From Veillonella sp. (GTDB taxonomy: Bacteria > Bacillota > Negativicutes > Veillonellales > Veillonellaceae): a stretch of 31,225 bases of DNA. Under the pieces are notes generated by a model. That model ran no database searches. It saw only the letters and a list, made by a program, of their open reading frames with translations, and had not been told where the DNA came from. The stretch is taken from the NCBI RefSeq assembly GCF_015058545.1, contig NZ_SVCB01000032.1, positions 1 to 31,225 on the forward strand, read 5' to 3'. The position numbers and the translations under genes were made by a program. Positions 1-7,172 of the stretch are shown here, in pieces (position 1 is the stretch's first letter; each line of letters opens with the position of its first letter).

Positions 1-132
1 CCTGGTGATAACATCACTATGACTATTGAATTGATCACTCCAATCGCTATCGAAGCAGGTCTTCGTTTTGCGATTCGTGAAGGTGGCCACACAGTAGGCG
101 CCGGTGTTGTTACTGAAATTATCGAAGGCTAA
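1..132 (+). CDS. tuf: Elongation factor Tu, C-terminal fragment
   Basis: Frame 1 is open from the first base and encodes 43 residues before TAA. It contains the EF-Tu C-terminal signature GLRFAIREGGHTVGAGVV, followed by a short end (TEIIEG). This is the third beta-barrel domain of the GTPase that delivers aminoacyl-tRNA to the ribosome. The stretch is short, but the motif is almost invariant in bacteria, so the assignment is firm. The gene starts before the window, so nothing can be said about its promoter or operon. A strong terminator follows 33 bases downstream, so tuf is the last gene of its transcript. Confidence 0.96.
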   Translation, partial: PGDNITMTIELITPIAIEAGLRFAIREGGHTVGAGVVTEIIEG

Positions 133-165
133 TTTCAGACTTCTACACTGATACAAACTAATAAG

Positions 166-197
166 ATGCCGCTCGGTTTATCCGGGCGGCATTTTTG
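166..197 (+). terminator. Rho-independent terminator of tuf
   Basis: An 11-bp GC-rich stem (166-176 with 182-192, one G-U pair) closes a 5-base loop and is followed by a T run. It separates tuf from the T-box-controlled gene downstream. Confidence 0.92.
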
Positions 198-311
198 GTT
201 CTTGTTATTATATTGGTCATGATATTAAATCTCGCGCGTATAAGGCGAAACATTGCTGAGAAATTTTTAAAAGAAATTTTTCAAAAAAATTTAGAAAAAA
301 CAAAATTTTTC

Positions 312-341
312 TTGACATGGACAAATGTTTTCTCGTATAAT
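312..341 (+). promoter_or_regulatory. Sigma-A-type promoter of the T-box leader
   Basis: A perfect TTGACA (312-317) and a perfect TATAAT (336-341) are separated by 18 bases. Transcription should start around 348, just upstream of the T-box RNA. Both boxes match consensus, which fits a promoter that fires constitutively with control left to the leader RNA. Confidence 0.88.
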
Positions 342-593
342 GATTTCAATTTAAAAAAGCAGAATGCTTAGTAGAGCCGGCAAGATAATTGCGGAGCTCG
401 AAAGCAGGAAGCGACGTAAAAGTTATGACGAAAGAAAGTAGCCCTGTAAGGCATGCGCAGAGAGCCGTTGGTTGGTGTAAAACGGCAGTGATTACAGTGT
501 GAAGTTCCTTTCCGAACTGCAAGGCTGAATTAAGTAGGCTGCGCCGGCGTGGTTGTCGTTAGAAGAACTATGAGTTGGTCGATTCGAGATAAT

Positions 594-643
594 GAGGGTG
601 GTACCGCGGATATTCCGTCCCTTGGGTACTACCCTCTTTTTTT
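594..643 (+). terminator. First T-box terminator
   Basis: A 12-bp stem (594-605 with 625-636, one G-U pair) is followed by seven Ts. The 5' arm includes the T-box motif itself, so termination and antitermination are mutually exclusive. Confidence 0.85.
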
Positions 644-684
644 ATACTCCGAAATCGTCAATGAGGGTGGTACCGCGATTCGTC

Positions 685-711
685 ATCGTCCCTTTTTAGG
701 GGCGATTTTTT
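685..711 (+). terminator. Second T-box terminator
   Basis: An 8-bp stem (685-692 with 699-706) is followed by five Ts. It comes after the second copy of the T-box motif. Its CGTCCC arm is the strand that would pair in the second antiterminator, which is the usual T-box switch geometry. Confidence 0.82.
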
Positions 712-806
712 ATTTCATAGTTGGCGATTTTGCCAATATGATGCTTTGAGAAAAAGGCGGACGGGCCGGTGATATGCCCCAATCACCAGAGAGAGGAGCG
801 ATTTAA

Positions 807-2246
807 ATGACTATTTCAACTGTGATTGTAGGGCTGTATGTGGTATTACTCTTCGTGATTTCTTGGGCATCGCGCCGCCTCACGACGGGGAAGGCGGAAA
901 ATTATGTGCTCGCCGGTCGGCGCATGACGACACCGCTCATTACCGTTTCTATCGTAGGTCTTGCGGTAGGCGGGGCGTCTACCATCGGTGTAGCGGAACA
1001 AGCCTATGTAAAAGGTATTTCCGCCGGTTGGTACACCGCCGCTTGGGGCCTTGGTGCCATTGTGATGGGACTTACGGTAGCTAAACGGTATCGCCGTTTG
1101 CAGATTACGACGGTGCCGGAAATGTTGGAACGCTATTATGATAAGAAAAGCCGCATCGCCGGCATCGTAATTCAGATTTTGGTGCAGCTTTGTGTCATGA
1201 GCTTGCAATATGTGGCAGGCGGCACAATTTTGGCAGCGTTACTACCGGATGTTTTCACCGTAACCACGGGTATGATTATGAGTGCCATCGTATTCATCGG
1301 TGTTACCATGATGGGCGGCATGTGGTCGGCCAGTATTTCCAACTTGTTGAATGTTACCCTTAAATATATCGGCATTTCCGCCGCCGCGTACATGGCTGTA
1401 GTCATGATGGGCGGTACGGCAGCCATTGAGGCGCAAGCACCAATGCCGCACATGTTCGATTTAGTGGACGGCGTTGGGGGCATGACGATTTTAACTTGGA
1501 TCGTTACCTTGATTACGGTTAATCTTTCCTTGCAAAGTATTATTCAAATTTCCTTAGGCGCTAAAACAGTAGGTATTGCCCGTAAAGGGTTCATCCTCGG
1601 CGGTCTTATCATGTTACCGATTGGTTTCATCAGTGCCTACTTGGGCGTGATTGCCGCTGAATTATATCCCGGTTTAGCACCGGCCTTGGCGTTGCCAAAA
1701 TTAATCGTGTCCTTGCATCCCTTGCTCGCCGGTTTGACCTTAGCCGCTTTGTGGTCCGCCGATGTGAGCACTGCTTGTAACTTACTCTTAAGTTCCGGTA
1801 CATTATTCTCCCAGGATATTTACAAGCGGTTTATCAATCCGAATGTAACAGATGAACGTTATACTTTCATTACTAAAGTAGCCATCGTAGTCATGGGCCT
1901 TTTGACATTCATCTTCGCCTTGACAATCAGCGGTATCATCGCTACCTTGATGCAGGGCTTAAGCCTCATGGCAGCCTTCGCGGTTATCGTCTTGATGACC
2001 TTGTTCGCACCAAAATATTGTAGTCGTATCGGCGCGTTCTACACTTTGGTGGCGGCTGTAGTAACATTGCTCGCTTGGAATTTCGTACCGGCCGTACGTA
2101 TCGTGCCGCATGTAATCTATTTGGAGTGGATTGTGTGTAGCATTACCTTCGGCGTTTGTACTTTAGTAAGTCACCAAGCCATTAAAACCGACGCCGCGCT
2201 GGAAGGGGAAACAGCGGAAGAAGGCATGGTTAATTCCTTGAATTAA
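807..2246 (+). CDS. Sodium:solute symporter (SSS family), T-box controlled
   Basis: The 479-residue protein is almost wholly hydrophobic, with about 13 predicted membrane segments, the length and layout of the SSS (SLC5-like) family, which uses the inward Na+ gradient to import a solute. Family features include the N-terminal ENYVLAGRRM segment after TM1, the Gly-rich VGLAVGGASTIGVAEQAY segment in TM2, and a WSADVSTACNLLLSSGTLFSQDIYKR segment like that before the late helices of other members. GAGAGGAG lies 9 bases before the ATG. The substrate cannot be read from the sequence. The leader T-box indicates expression when an aminoacyl-tRNA (probably Phe) is uncharged, so amino-acid uptake, perhaps aromatic, is the best inference. 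It is a single-gene transcript: a terminator follows at once. Confidence 0.9.
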   Translation: MTISTVIVGLYVVLLFVISWASRRLTTGKAENYVLAGRRMTTPLITVSIVGLAVGGASTIGVAEQAYVKGISAGWYTAAWGLGAIVMGLTVAKRYRRLQITTVPEMLERYYDKKSRIAGIVIQILVQLCVMSLQYVAGGTILAALLPDVFTVTTGMIMSAIVFIGVTMMGGMWSASISNLLNVTLKYIGISAAAYMAVVMMGGTAAIEAQAPMPHMFDLVDGVGGMTILTWIVTLITVNLSLQSIIQISLGAKTVGIARKGFILGGLIMLPIGFISAYLGVIAAELYPGLAPALALPKLIVSLHPLLAGLTLAALWSADVSTACNLLLSSGTLFSQDIYKRFINPNVTDERYTFITKVAIVVMGLLTFIFALTISGIIATLMQGLSLMAAFAVIVLMTLFAPKYCSRIGAFYTLVAAVVTLLAWNFVPAVRIVPHVIYLEWIVCSITFGVCTLVSHQAIKTDAALEGETAEEGMVNSLN

Positions 2247-2283
2247 AATTAGATTTCTTAAAAACAGTAAGGGTTAAATATTT

Positions 2284-2331
2284 AATATGTGATTGGAGTC
2301 GATGGGAAAAGATTTCAATCACATATTTTTT
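2284..2331 (+). terminator. Terminator after the symporter gene
   Basis: A perfect 12-bp inverted repeat (2284-2295 and 2316-2327) with a 20-base loop ends in a T run. Confidence 0.85.
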
Positions 2332-2359
2332 AGGTTAAATTGAATTGTATAAAATCTAG

Positions 2360-2388
2360 TTGACAACAATTAAATAATTGTATACAAT
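2360..2388 (+). promoter_or_regulatory. Promoter of the peroxidase gene
   Basis: TTGACA (2360-2365) and TACAAT (2383-2388) are separated by 17 bases. The -10 box lies inside the palindrome described in the next entry, so a protein bound there would block RNA polymerase. Confidence 0.8.
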
Positions 2389-2389
2389 T
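2376..2389 (+). promoter_or_regulatory. OhrR/MarR-like operator over the -10
   Basis: AATTGTATACAATT is a perfect 14-base palindrome. The surrounding bases (ACAATTAAATAATTG before it, TTAATT after it) resemble the known Bacillus OhrR operator, which is built from TACAATT and AATTGTA halves. A further half site AATTGTATA lies at 2343-2351, upstream of the -35. Palindrome and position are seen directly; assignment to OhrR is by resemblance and by the peroxide-detoxifying gene it controls. Confidence 0.6.
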
Positions 2390-2468
2390 TAATTATCGAA
2401 AGCAATATAAACGAGATATTTTAAAATGGAATATAAAGAAAAAGTATTTAATATAACAGGAGGCCGTC

Positions 2469-3017
2469 ATGAGCGTATATGATTACAGTGTATTGGATAA
2501 AGCAGGTAAAGAAGTTAGTTTAAAAGAATTTGAAGGTCAGGTGTTGGTGATTGCCAATACGGCCAGCAAATGTGGTTTTACGCCACAGTATGAAGGTTTA
2601 CAAGCATTGTATGAATCATATAAGGCTCAGGGATTTAGCGTAATTGCCGTTCCGTCTAATGAATTTGCGGAAGAGGAGCCGGGCACGAATGAAGAAGTGC
2701 AGAGCTTTTGCAAATTGAACTATGGTGTAACCTTCCCTGTTATGGGCAAATCTGTGGTTCGCGGTAAAGGTGAAATTCCGTTGTTTACCTATTTGACATC
2801 CCAGCAAGTGTTCAAAGGTTTTACCGGTGAAAAAGCTGAAATGTTAAATGCTTATTTGAATGAAAATCACCCTGAGTTTATGGGCGACGTTTCCGTTAAA
2901 TGGAACTTCACTAAGTTCTTGATTAATCGCAAAGGCGAGGTTATCGGTCGTTTCGAACCGACTGTAGAACCTTCGGCTATGACAGAAGCTATTGAAAAAG
3001 CATTGGATGAAAAATAA
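2469..3017 (+). CDS. Glutathione-peroxidase-family thiol peroxidase
   Basis: The 182-residue cytoplasmic protein has the GPx fold signatures: NTASKCGFTPQYEGL with the peroxidatic Cys35 in place of selenocysteine, a WNFTKFL block with Trp145 and Asn146, and a second Cys (Cys81, in SFCKLNYGVTFP) where thioredoxin-dependent GPx enzymes carry the resolving Cys. It should reduce hydrogen or organic peroxides using thioredoxin rather than glutathione. The usual NQFGxQEPG block reads NEFAEEEPG, so the tetrad Gln is Glu69 here. AGGAGG lies 6 bases before ATG. It is a single gene between terminators. The OhrR-like operator suggests induction by organic peroxides, sensible for an anaerobe exposed to air. 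Bacterial members are variously called gpx, bsaA or btuE. Confidence 0.93.
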   Translation: MSVYDYSVLDKAGKEVSLKEFEGQVLVIANTASKCGFTPQYEGLQALYESYKAQGFSVIAVPSNEFAEEEPGTNEEVQSFCKLNYGVTFPVMGKSVVRGKGEIPLFTYLTSQQVFKGFTGEKAEMLNAYLNENHPEFMGDVSVKWNFTKFLINRKGEVIGRFEPTVEPSAMTEAIEKALDEK

Positions 3018-3136
3018 TTGCAGGCCTATTAAGAGCGCTAAAAATCAGTTATATTGATATTACAAAAATATAAGAATCACTGACAATATAATTCTGACAA
3101 AATATTTTGACAGATTAATCGCATAGACAACATAGT

Positions 3137-3175
3137 AAGGAGCGTTCCGGATAATACCGTGAGGGCTCCTTTTAT
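3137..3175 (+). terminator. Terminator after the peroxidase gene
   Basis: AAGGAGC (3137-3143) pairs with GCTCCTT (3165-3171) around an inner small stem (CCGG/CCGT region) and is followed by a T-rich run. Confidence 0.7.
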
Positions 3176-3196
3176 TTTATCTACTCGCTTGTTTCG

Positions 3197-3205
3197 TGCT
3201 ATAAT
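3197..3205 (+). promoter_or_regulatory. Extended -10 promoter of the radical SAM-pgeF transcript
   Basis: TGCTATAAT is an extended -10 (TG, one base, perfect TATAAT at 3200-3205). No good -35 box lies 17 bases upstream, which is typical of extended -10 promoters. It would start transcription near 3212. Confidence 0.6.
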
Positions 3206-3243
3206 TAATAATTAAGATGTGTTTTGCTCGAGGAGGTTGCGCC

Positions 3244-4992
3244 GTGACAAGAAATGAAATACTAAATGGCTTACAATCGCTTAGAGCCAATGAAGTAAGC
3301 CGTGTAGAGAGCAATCCTCATAAGCCGTTTAAAGTCGGTTTAGTCTATCCAAATACGTATTTCGTAGGGATGAGTAATTTGGGGTTGCAGATTATATATG
3401 AAGAAGTAAATTTGCGTGAACGAAGTTGTGGTGAACGGTATTTTATGCCTGCACCGTCGGAGCTGCGGGACTATGAAAAACATCGTTTGCCCCTCATGAG
3501 TGTGGAGACGCAAAGGCCGCTCAATGAATGCGATGTTATCGGTATCGATATTACCTTTGAGATGGATTATTTTAATATTCCGAAGCTTTTGAGATTGGGC
3601 CGTGTGCCGGTGAAGCGAATCCATCGTATTGAACGCGATCCAATCGTCATTGCCGGCGGTCCCTGCGCCACGTTTAATCCGGAGCCTTTATCGGATTTTA
3701 TTGATGCGTTCCTCATCGGTGAAGGGGAAGAACTCATTTCTAAAATGCTAAGCGTTATCGAAACGGGCCGTTTAAATAATGAGTCGCGCGCCGATATTTT
3801 AAAAAATCTAAGCCGACTACAAGGAGTGTATGTGCCGGCGTTTTATGAGCCGCAATATGATGAAAACGGTGATTTTGCCGGTTACAAAGATCCTATGCCT
3901 CGCATTACGCGTCACTGGCGTCAGTTGGAATCAGTGGGTGAAACCGTAATCGCCACGGATTATACGGAATTCGGTGCTATGTACATCGTCGAAGTAGCCC
4001 GTGGTTGCGGGCGACATTGTCGCTTCTGCATGGCCGGTTATTGCTATCGCACACCGCGTTTGCGTAAACTTGATTTATTAAAAGCCGGCGTAGATAGGGC
4101 GGCTGAGTTAAACAAGAAAGTGGGACTCATGGGCGCCGCTATTTCCGACTATCCTGATATCGATGAGTTGGTGAATTATATTCGTTCGAAAGGGCTGCGC
4201 TATTCCTGCGCCTCCTTAAGGGCCGATTCGTTGACGCAAGCCGTAGTGGATGGACTAGCCGCCAGTGGTCAGCAGACGATTACCATAGCACCGGAAGCGG
4301 GCAGCGATAGGTTGCGCCGTGTTATTAATAAAGGTATTTCCAATGAGGATATGCGTAAGGCTGTGACGTTAGCGGCGAAGGCGGGCATTCCCCATATTCG
4401 GCTCTATATCATGGTTGGCTTGCCTACAGAGACGGATGAAGATATTGAAGCCATTGTTACCATGGCCAATGACGTGTTCGGCTACATGCAGGATGCAGGG
4501 TGTAAAGGGCGTTTGACCTTGAGTGTTAATCCGTTTATACCGAAGCCGTTTACACCGTTTCAATGGATGCCCATGGCGAATCAAAAAGAAGTTACGAAGA
4601 AGCTGAATTCAATCAAGAAAGCGCTCAGCAAGAACCGACGCATTGAAGTGCTCGTGGAATCGCCGAAAGAAGCCTATATTCAAGGTGTGTTGGCCCGCGG
4701 TGATCGCCGCTTGGGTGAGATTATTGCCTATGCCGCTGAAAATGGCGGCGCGAAAGCTTTCAAAAACGCTTGTCGTGAATTTGATTATGATATGGATGAA
4801 GCTTTATATAGAGGCAGAGAATTAACTGAGCCGCTCCCTTGGGACATGCTGGACATGCAATTGGCCGAAGGCTACTTGGCGACTGAGTGGCAACGAAGTT
4901 TGACGGAAACATATACAGCGCCTTGCCAAGCGGGCTGTAGGCGCTGCGGGGTTTGTAATGAAACGGGGTGTGATTATGGCACGACAGAATAG
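3244..4992 (+). CDS. B12-binding-type radical SAM protein (TIGR03960-like)
   Basis: The start is taken as GTG at 3244 because AGGAGG (3231-3236) lies 7 bases before it; an in-frame ATG at 3217 has no ribosome site. The 582-residue product has an N-terminal Rossmann-like region typical of B12-binding radical SAM proteins (VGLVYPNTYFVGMSNLGLQ; GGPCATFNPEPLSDFIDAF), then the radical SAM cluster motif CxxxCxxC at Cys255, Cys259 and Cys262 (GCGRHCRFCMAGYCYR), which binds a 4Fe-4S cluster and SAM. The C-terminus is Cys-rich (CQAGCRRCGVCNETGC), suggesting a further metal site. The family is widespread in Firmicutes, often next to or fused with a DUF2344 protein, but its reaction is not established. 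No DUF2344 gene is here. The stop codon lies inside pgeF, so the two are translationally coupled. Confidence 0.88.
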   Translation: MTRNEILNGLQSLRANEVSRVESNPHKPFKVGLVYPNTYFVGMSNLGLQIIYEEVNLRERSCGERYFMPAPSELRDYEKHRLPLMSVETQRPLNECDVIGIDITFEMDYFNIPKLLRLGRVPVKRIHRIERDPIVIAGGPCATFNPEPLSDFIDAFLIGEGEELISKMLSVIETGRLNNESRADILKNLSRLQGVYVPAFYEPQYDENGDFAGYKDPMPRITRHWRQLESVGETVIATDYTEFGAMYIVEVARGCGRHCRFCMAGYCYRTPRLRKLDLLKAGVDRAAELNKKVGLMGAAISDYPDIDELVNYIRSKGLRYSCASLRADSLTQAVVDGLAASGQQTITIAPEAGSDRLRRVINKGISNEDMRKAVTLAAKAGIPHIRLYIMVGLPTETDEDIEAIVTMANDVFGYMQDAGCKGRLTLSVNPFIPKPFTPFQWMPMANQKEVTKKLNSIKKALSKNRRIEVLVESPKEAYIQGVLARGDRRLGEIIAYAAENGGAKAFKNACREFDYDMDEALYRGRELTEPLPWDMLDMQLAEGYLATEWQRSLTETYTAPCQAGCRRCGVCNETGCDYGTTE

Positions 4993-5839
4993 AACCGTAA
5001 TTCGCGAAGGTGGCGGTTTTCCGGGACGTCCCTTTGAGTTTGAAGCAGCTGCCTCATTGACGGGTTTTCCACTGATGCACGGCGTAACGAGACGTTTTGG
5101 CGGTGTATCTAAGAAGCCTTTTGACTCGTTTAATTTAGGGCTTCATGTGGGCGATGATATTGAAGCTGTTTGGGAAAATCGGCGCCGTTTGGCCAAGCAT
5201 TTGCGCGTGGGGCCTGAACTTTTGACCTGTGCGCAGCAGGTACACGGCACGGAGATTTCCGAAGTGACGGAGGCTGACATCGGAGCCGGTGCGTTTCAGA
5301 TGGACAAAGCCATCCCGAACAGTGACGCTATTTTTACCCGTTTGGAAGAAGTACCGTTACTCCTCTTGGTAGCCGACTGTGTGCCCGTTTTGGTGTATGA
5401 TCCGAACCACCATGCCGTCGCGGTGATTCACGCCGGTTGGCGCGGGACGATTGGTCATGTGCCGATTTTGACCATGGAAGCGATGGGGCATGCCTACGGT
5501 ACACGGCCGCAAGACTGTCATGTCTACCTCGGTCCGTCCATTCATTATGATTCCTTTGAAGTGAGTGAAGAACTGGCAGAAACCTTTCGCAAAGCATCCT
5601 ATATTCCGGATCAGATTGTCGGTTATCGCTATCGGGCAGACAAGGGAATTCAGACGCCGCATGTTAATTTACAGCAGTTTATTGTGCAGGATTTACGCCA
5701 AATCGGCGTACCTTTACAACAGATTACCGTGTCTTCTACAGATAGCATGACGGCGGCCGGTTGTTATTCCTATCGTCGTGAGTTTGGTAAAACCGGTCGG
5801 ATGGCATTATTTGCAATGCTTAGAAAACAGAAGAAATGA
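4976..5839 (+). CDS. pgeF: PgeF/YlmD purine nucleosidase-phosphorylase family protein
   Basis: About 287 residues of the multicopper-oxidase-like (LACC1/YfiH/YlmD) fold. The three metal/catalytic motifs are visible: QQVHGTEI (His), VADCVPVLVYDP (Cys) and IHAGWRGT (His). Members have been reported to act as purine nucleoside phosphorylase/adenosine deaminase and, as PgeF, to prevent wrong amino acids entering peptidoglycan precursors. ATG 4976 is preceded by GGGGTG at 5 bases; ATG 4958, six codons earlier, is equally possible, and both overlap the radical SAM gene. This is the first gene of the ylmD-ylmE-sepF-ylmH-divIVA order known from Bacillus, which supports the name. A separate promoter precedes the next gene. 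Confidence 0.9.
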   Translation: MARQNRTVIREGGGFPGRPFEFEAAASLTGFPLMHGVTRRFGGVSKKPFDSFNLGLHVGDDIEAVWENRRRLAKHLRVGPELLTCAQQVHGTEISEVTEADIGAGAFQMDKAIPNSDAIFTRLEEVPLLLLVADCVPVLVYDPNHHAVAVIHAGWRGTIGHVPILTMEAMGHAYGTRPQDCHVYLGPSIHYDSFEVSEELAETFRKASYIPDQIVGYRYRADKGIQTPHVNLQQFIVQDLRQIGVPLQQITVSSTDSMTAAGCYSYRREFGKTGRMALFAMLRKQKK

Positions 5840-5859
5840 CTGATTTACTCATATTTTCA

Positions 5860-5888
5860 TTGGCATTTTAGCTTATTTATTATATAAT
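5860..5888 (+). promoter_or_regulatory. Promoter of the yggS-sepF-proC-ylmH-divIVA operon
   Basis: TTGGCA (5860-5865) and TATAAT (5883-5888) have 17 bases between them. It lies in the only sizeable gap (115 bases) in the division cluster. Confidence 0.75.
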
Positions 5889-5954
5889 ATTATCGCATGA
5901 AAGTATTTTTTACATGCACTAACGAGCGTATGCTGGTGCATAAGGGGGTAAGCT

Positions 5955-6641
5955 ATGATAAAAGACGCGTTGGAAGCTGTGCAAAAGCGGATGGCTGATG
6001 CCATGGCGAAAGCAGGTCGCACTGACCGAGTGACGCTCATAGCTGTGACAAAAAATCATCCTGTATCAGCAGTGGAAACGGTGGCGCAATTAGGCGTCCG
6101 CACAGTGGGAGAAAATCGGGTACAGGAAGCGAAGGAGAAGTTGTTGACTTACAATGGACCGGAGCTGGAATGGCACTTGATTGGTCATTTGCAAATGAAC
6201 AAAGTGCGACAAGCTGTTCCATTGTTTTCCTTAATACACTCTGTAGATAGCAGTAAGCTACTGGATGAGATAAATAAAGTGGCCGCTAAATGTGGCAAAA
6301 TACAAGATGTTTTGCTGCAAGTCAATGTGGCTCGGGAAGCAAGTAAGTCCGGGTTGACAGTAGAGGACTTTCCGGAAGTGCGCGATTATGCGAAGACATT
6401 GCCGAATGTAAGAGTCAAAGGATTGATGTGCATGGCACCTTTTTTCGAAGATCCTGAAGAGGCTCGTCCTATTTTTCGAGTAGCCCATGCATTATATGAG
6501 GATATGAAATCCCAATTCCCGGAAGGACAGATTGAATATTTGTCCATGGGAATGACCCATGACTTTGAAGTGGCTTTGGGAGAAGGCGCGAATATGATTC
6601 GCGTTGGCACCGCAATTTTTGGTAACCGAGTATATGATTAA
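5955..6641 (+). CDS. yggS: PLP-homeostasis protein, YggS/YlmE/PLPBP family
   Basis: The 228-residue alanine-racemase-like TIM barrel carries the family motifs: LIAVTKNHP with the PLP-binding Lys33, VGENRVQEAKEK, ELEWHLIGHLQMNKVR, GLMCMAP, and LSMGMTHDFEVALGEGANMIRVGTAIFG near the end. Members bind pyridoxal phosphate, have no clear catalytic activity, and maintain PLP and amino-acid balance in the cytoplasm. AGGGGG precedes the ATG by 6-7 bases. It is the second gene of the ylm cluster and the first after the internal promoter. Its closeness to proC (same operon) is also common in Proteobacteria. Confidence 0.95.
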   Translation: MIKDALEAVQKRMADAMAKAGRTDRVTLIAVTKNHPVSAVETVAQLGVRTVGENRVQEAKEKLLTYNGPELEWHLIGHLQMNKVRQAVPLFSLIHSVDSSKLLDEINKVAAKCGKIQDVLLQVNVAREASKSGLTVEDFPEVRDYAKTLPNVRVKGLMCMAPFFEDPEEARPIFRVAHALYEDMKSQFPEGQIEYLSMGMTHDFEVALGEGANMIRVGTAIFGNRVYD

Positions 6642-6668
6642 AATAGCGCGTTGTAGGAGGGTTTATTA

Positions 6669-7160
6669 ATGAGTTTAAGTTGGAATAGTATTAAGCAAAT
6701 GTTTTTTGGTAATGACCATGACGTATATGATGAAGATGAATACACGGAAAATCCAGGTCCTGATTATGATGAGCCGGTTCCGCAGACGGCACCGCAGACC
6801 AACACAACAAGTTCAGCATTTCGTCCCGCAAAAACAGGAGGATATAACACCGTGGCCCAACGTCCTAATTCAATGAAAGTAGTCATTGTCGAACCAACAG
6901 TATTTGAAGATTCCGAACGTATTACTAACGAACTTCGCGATATGCGTCCCGTAGTAATTAATTTTGAAAAAACCGACCCTCATGAATCGGCGCGCATTGT
7001 TGATTTTGTGAGCGGCGCCACCTTTGCTTTAGACGGCAAATTGGAAAAAATCGGTAAAGATATTTTTATTTGTGTACCCGTAAATGTAACAGTTGATTAT
7101 AACGACAAGAGCTATAACGACATGTCGGATCAATTCACCTGGAAAGAACCTCAATTATAA
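6669..7160 (+). CDS. sepF: Cell division protein SepF
   Basis: The 163-residue protein has the SepF plan: an N-terminal amphipathic membrane-binding helix (MSLSWNSIKQMFFG), an acidic and Gln/Thr-rich linker to about residue 60, then the globular SepF domain (MKVVIVEPTVFEDSERI, MRPVVINFEKTD, IVDFVSGATFALDG, KIGKDIFICVP). SepF tethers and bundles FtsZ at the membrane during septum formation. GGAGGG lies 9 bases before the ATG. It lies between yggS and proC with short gaps, so it is co-transcribed with both. Confidence 0.96.
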   Translation: MSLSWNSIKQMFFGNDHDVYDEDEYTENPGPDYDEPVPQTAPQTNTTSSAFRPAKTGGYNTVAQRPNSMKVVIVEPTVFEDSERITNELRDMRPVVINFEKTDPHESARIVDFVSGATFALDGKLEKIGKDIFICVPVNVTVDYNDKSYNDMSDQFTWKEPQL

Positions 7161-7172
7161 TAGGAGGTCAGC

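Larger units (their letters stand above)
362..712 (+). promoter_or_regulatory. T-box riboswitch, predicted tRNA-Phe, with two antiterminator modules
   Basis: Stem I parts are visible: lower stem GAAA (434-437) with TTTC (509-512), GTAG (438-441) opposite GTGAA (499-503), upper stem CTGTAA (444-449) with TTACAG (492-497), the AGAGAG element (459-464) and a distal hairpin GCCGTT/AACGGC (464-469/481-486). In the Bacillus glyQS T-box the specifier follows GAA plus one base; the same position here is TTC (505-507), a Phe codon. The 18-base T-box motif AATGAGGGTGGTACCGCG occurs twice, at 591-608 and 660-677. Each copy is followed by a CGTCCCTT strand able to form the antiterminator, and then by its own terminator. 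The TGGT bulge would pair with an ACCA tRNA end, consistent with tRNA-Phe. The T-box class is certain. The Phe call rests on analogy with glyQS, and the order one Stem I, two modules is unusual. Confidence 0.93.

Noticed and set aside
549..749. Short plus-strand reading frame of 66 codons over the T-box
   Set aside because: It lies on the structured leader and contains both T-box cores and terminators; it has no ribosome site.
3217..3243. ATG 3217 as start of the radical SAM gene
   Set aside because: AGGAGG lies downstream of it and 7 bases before GTG 3244, which is in frame and gives the normal N-terminus.
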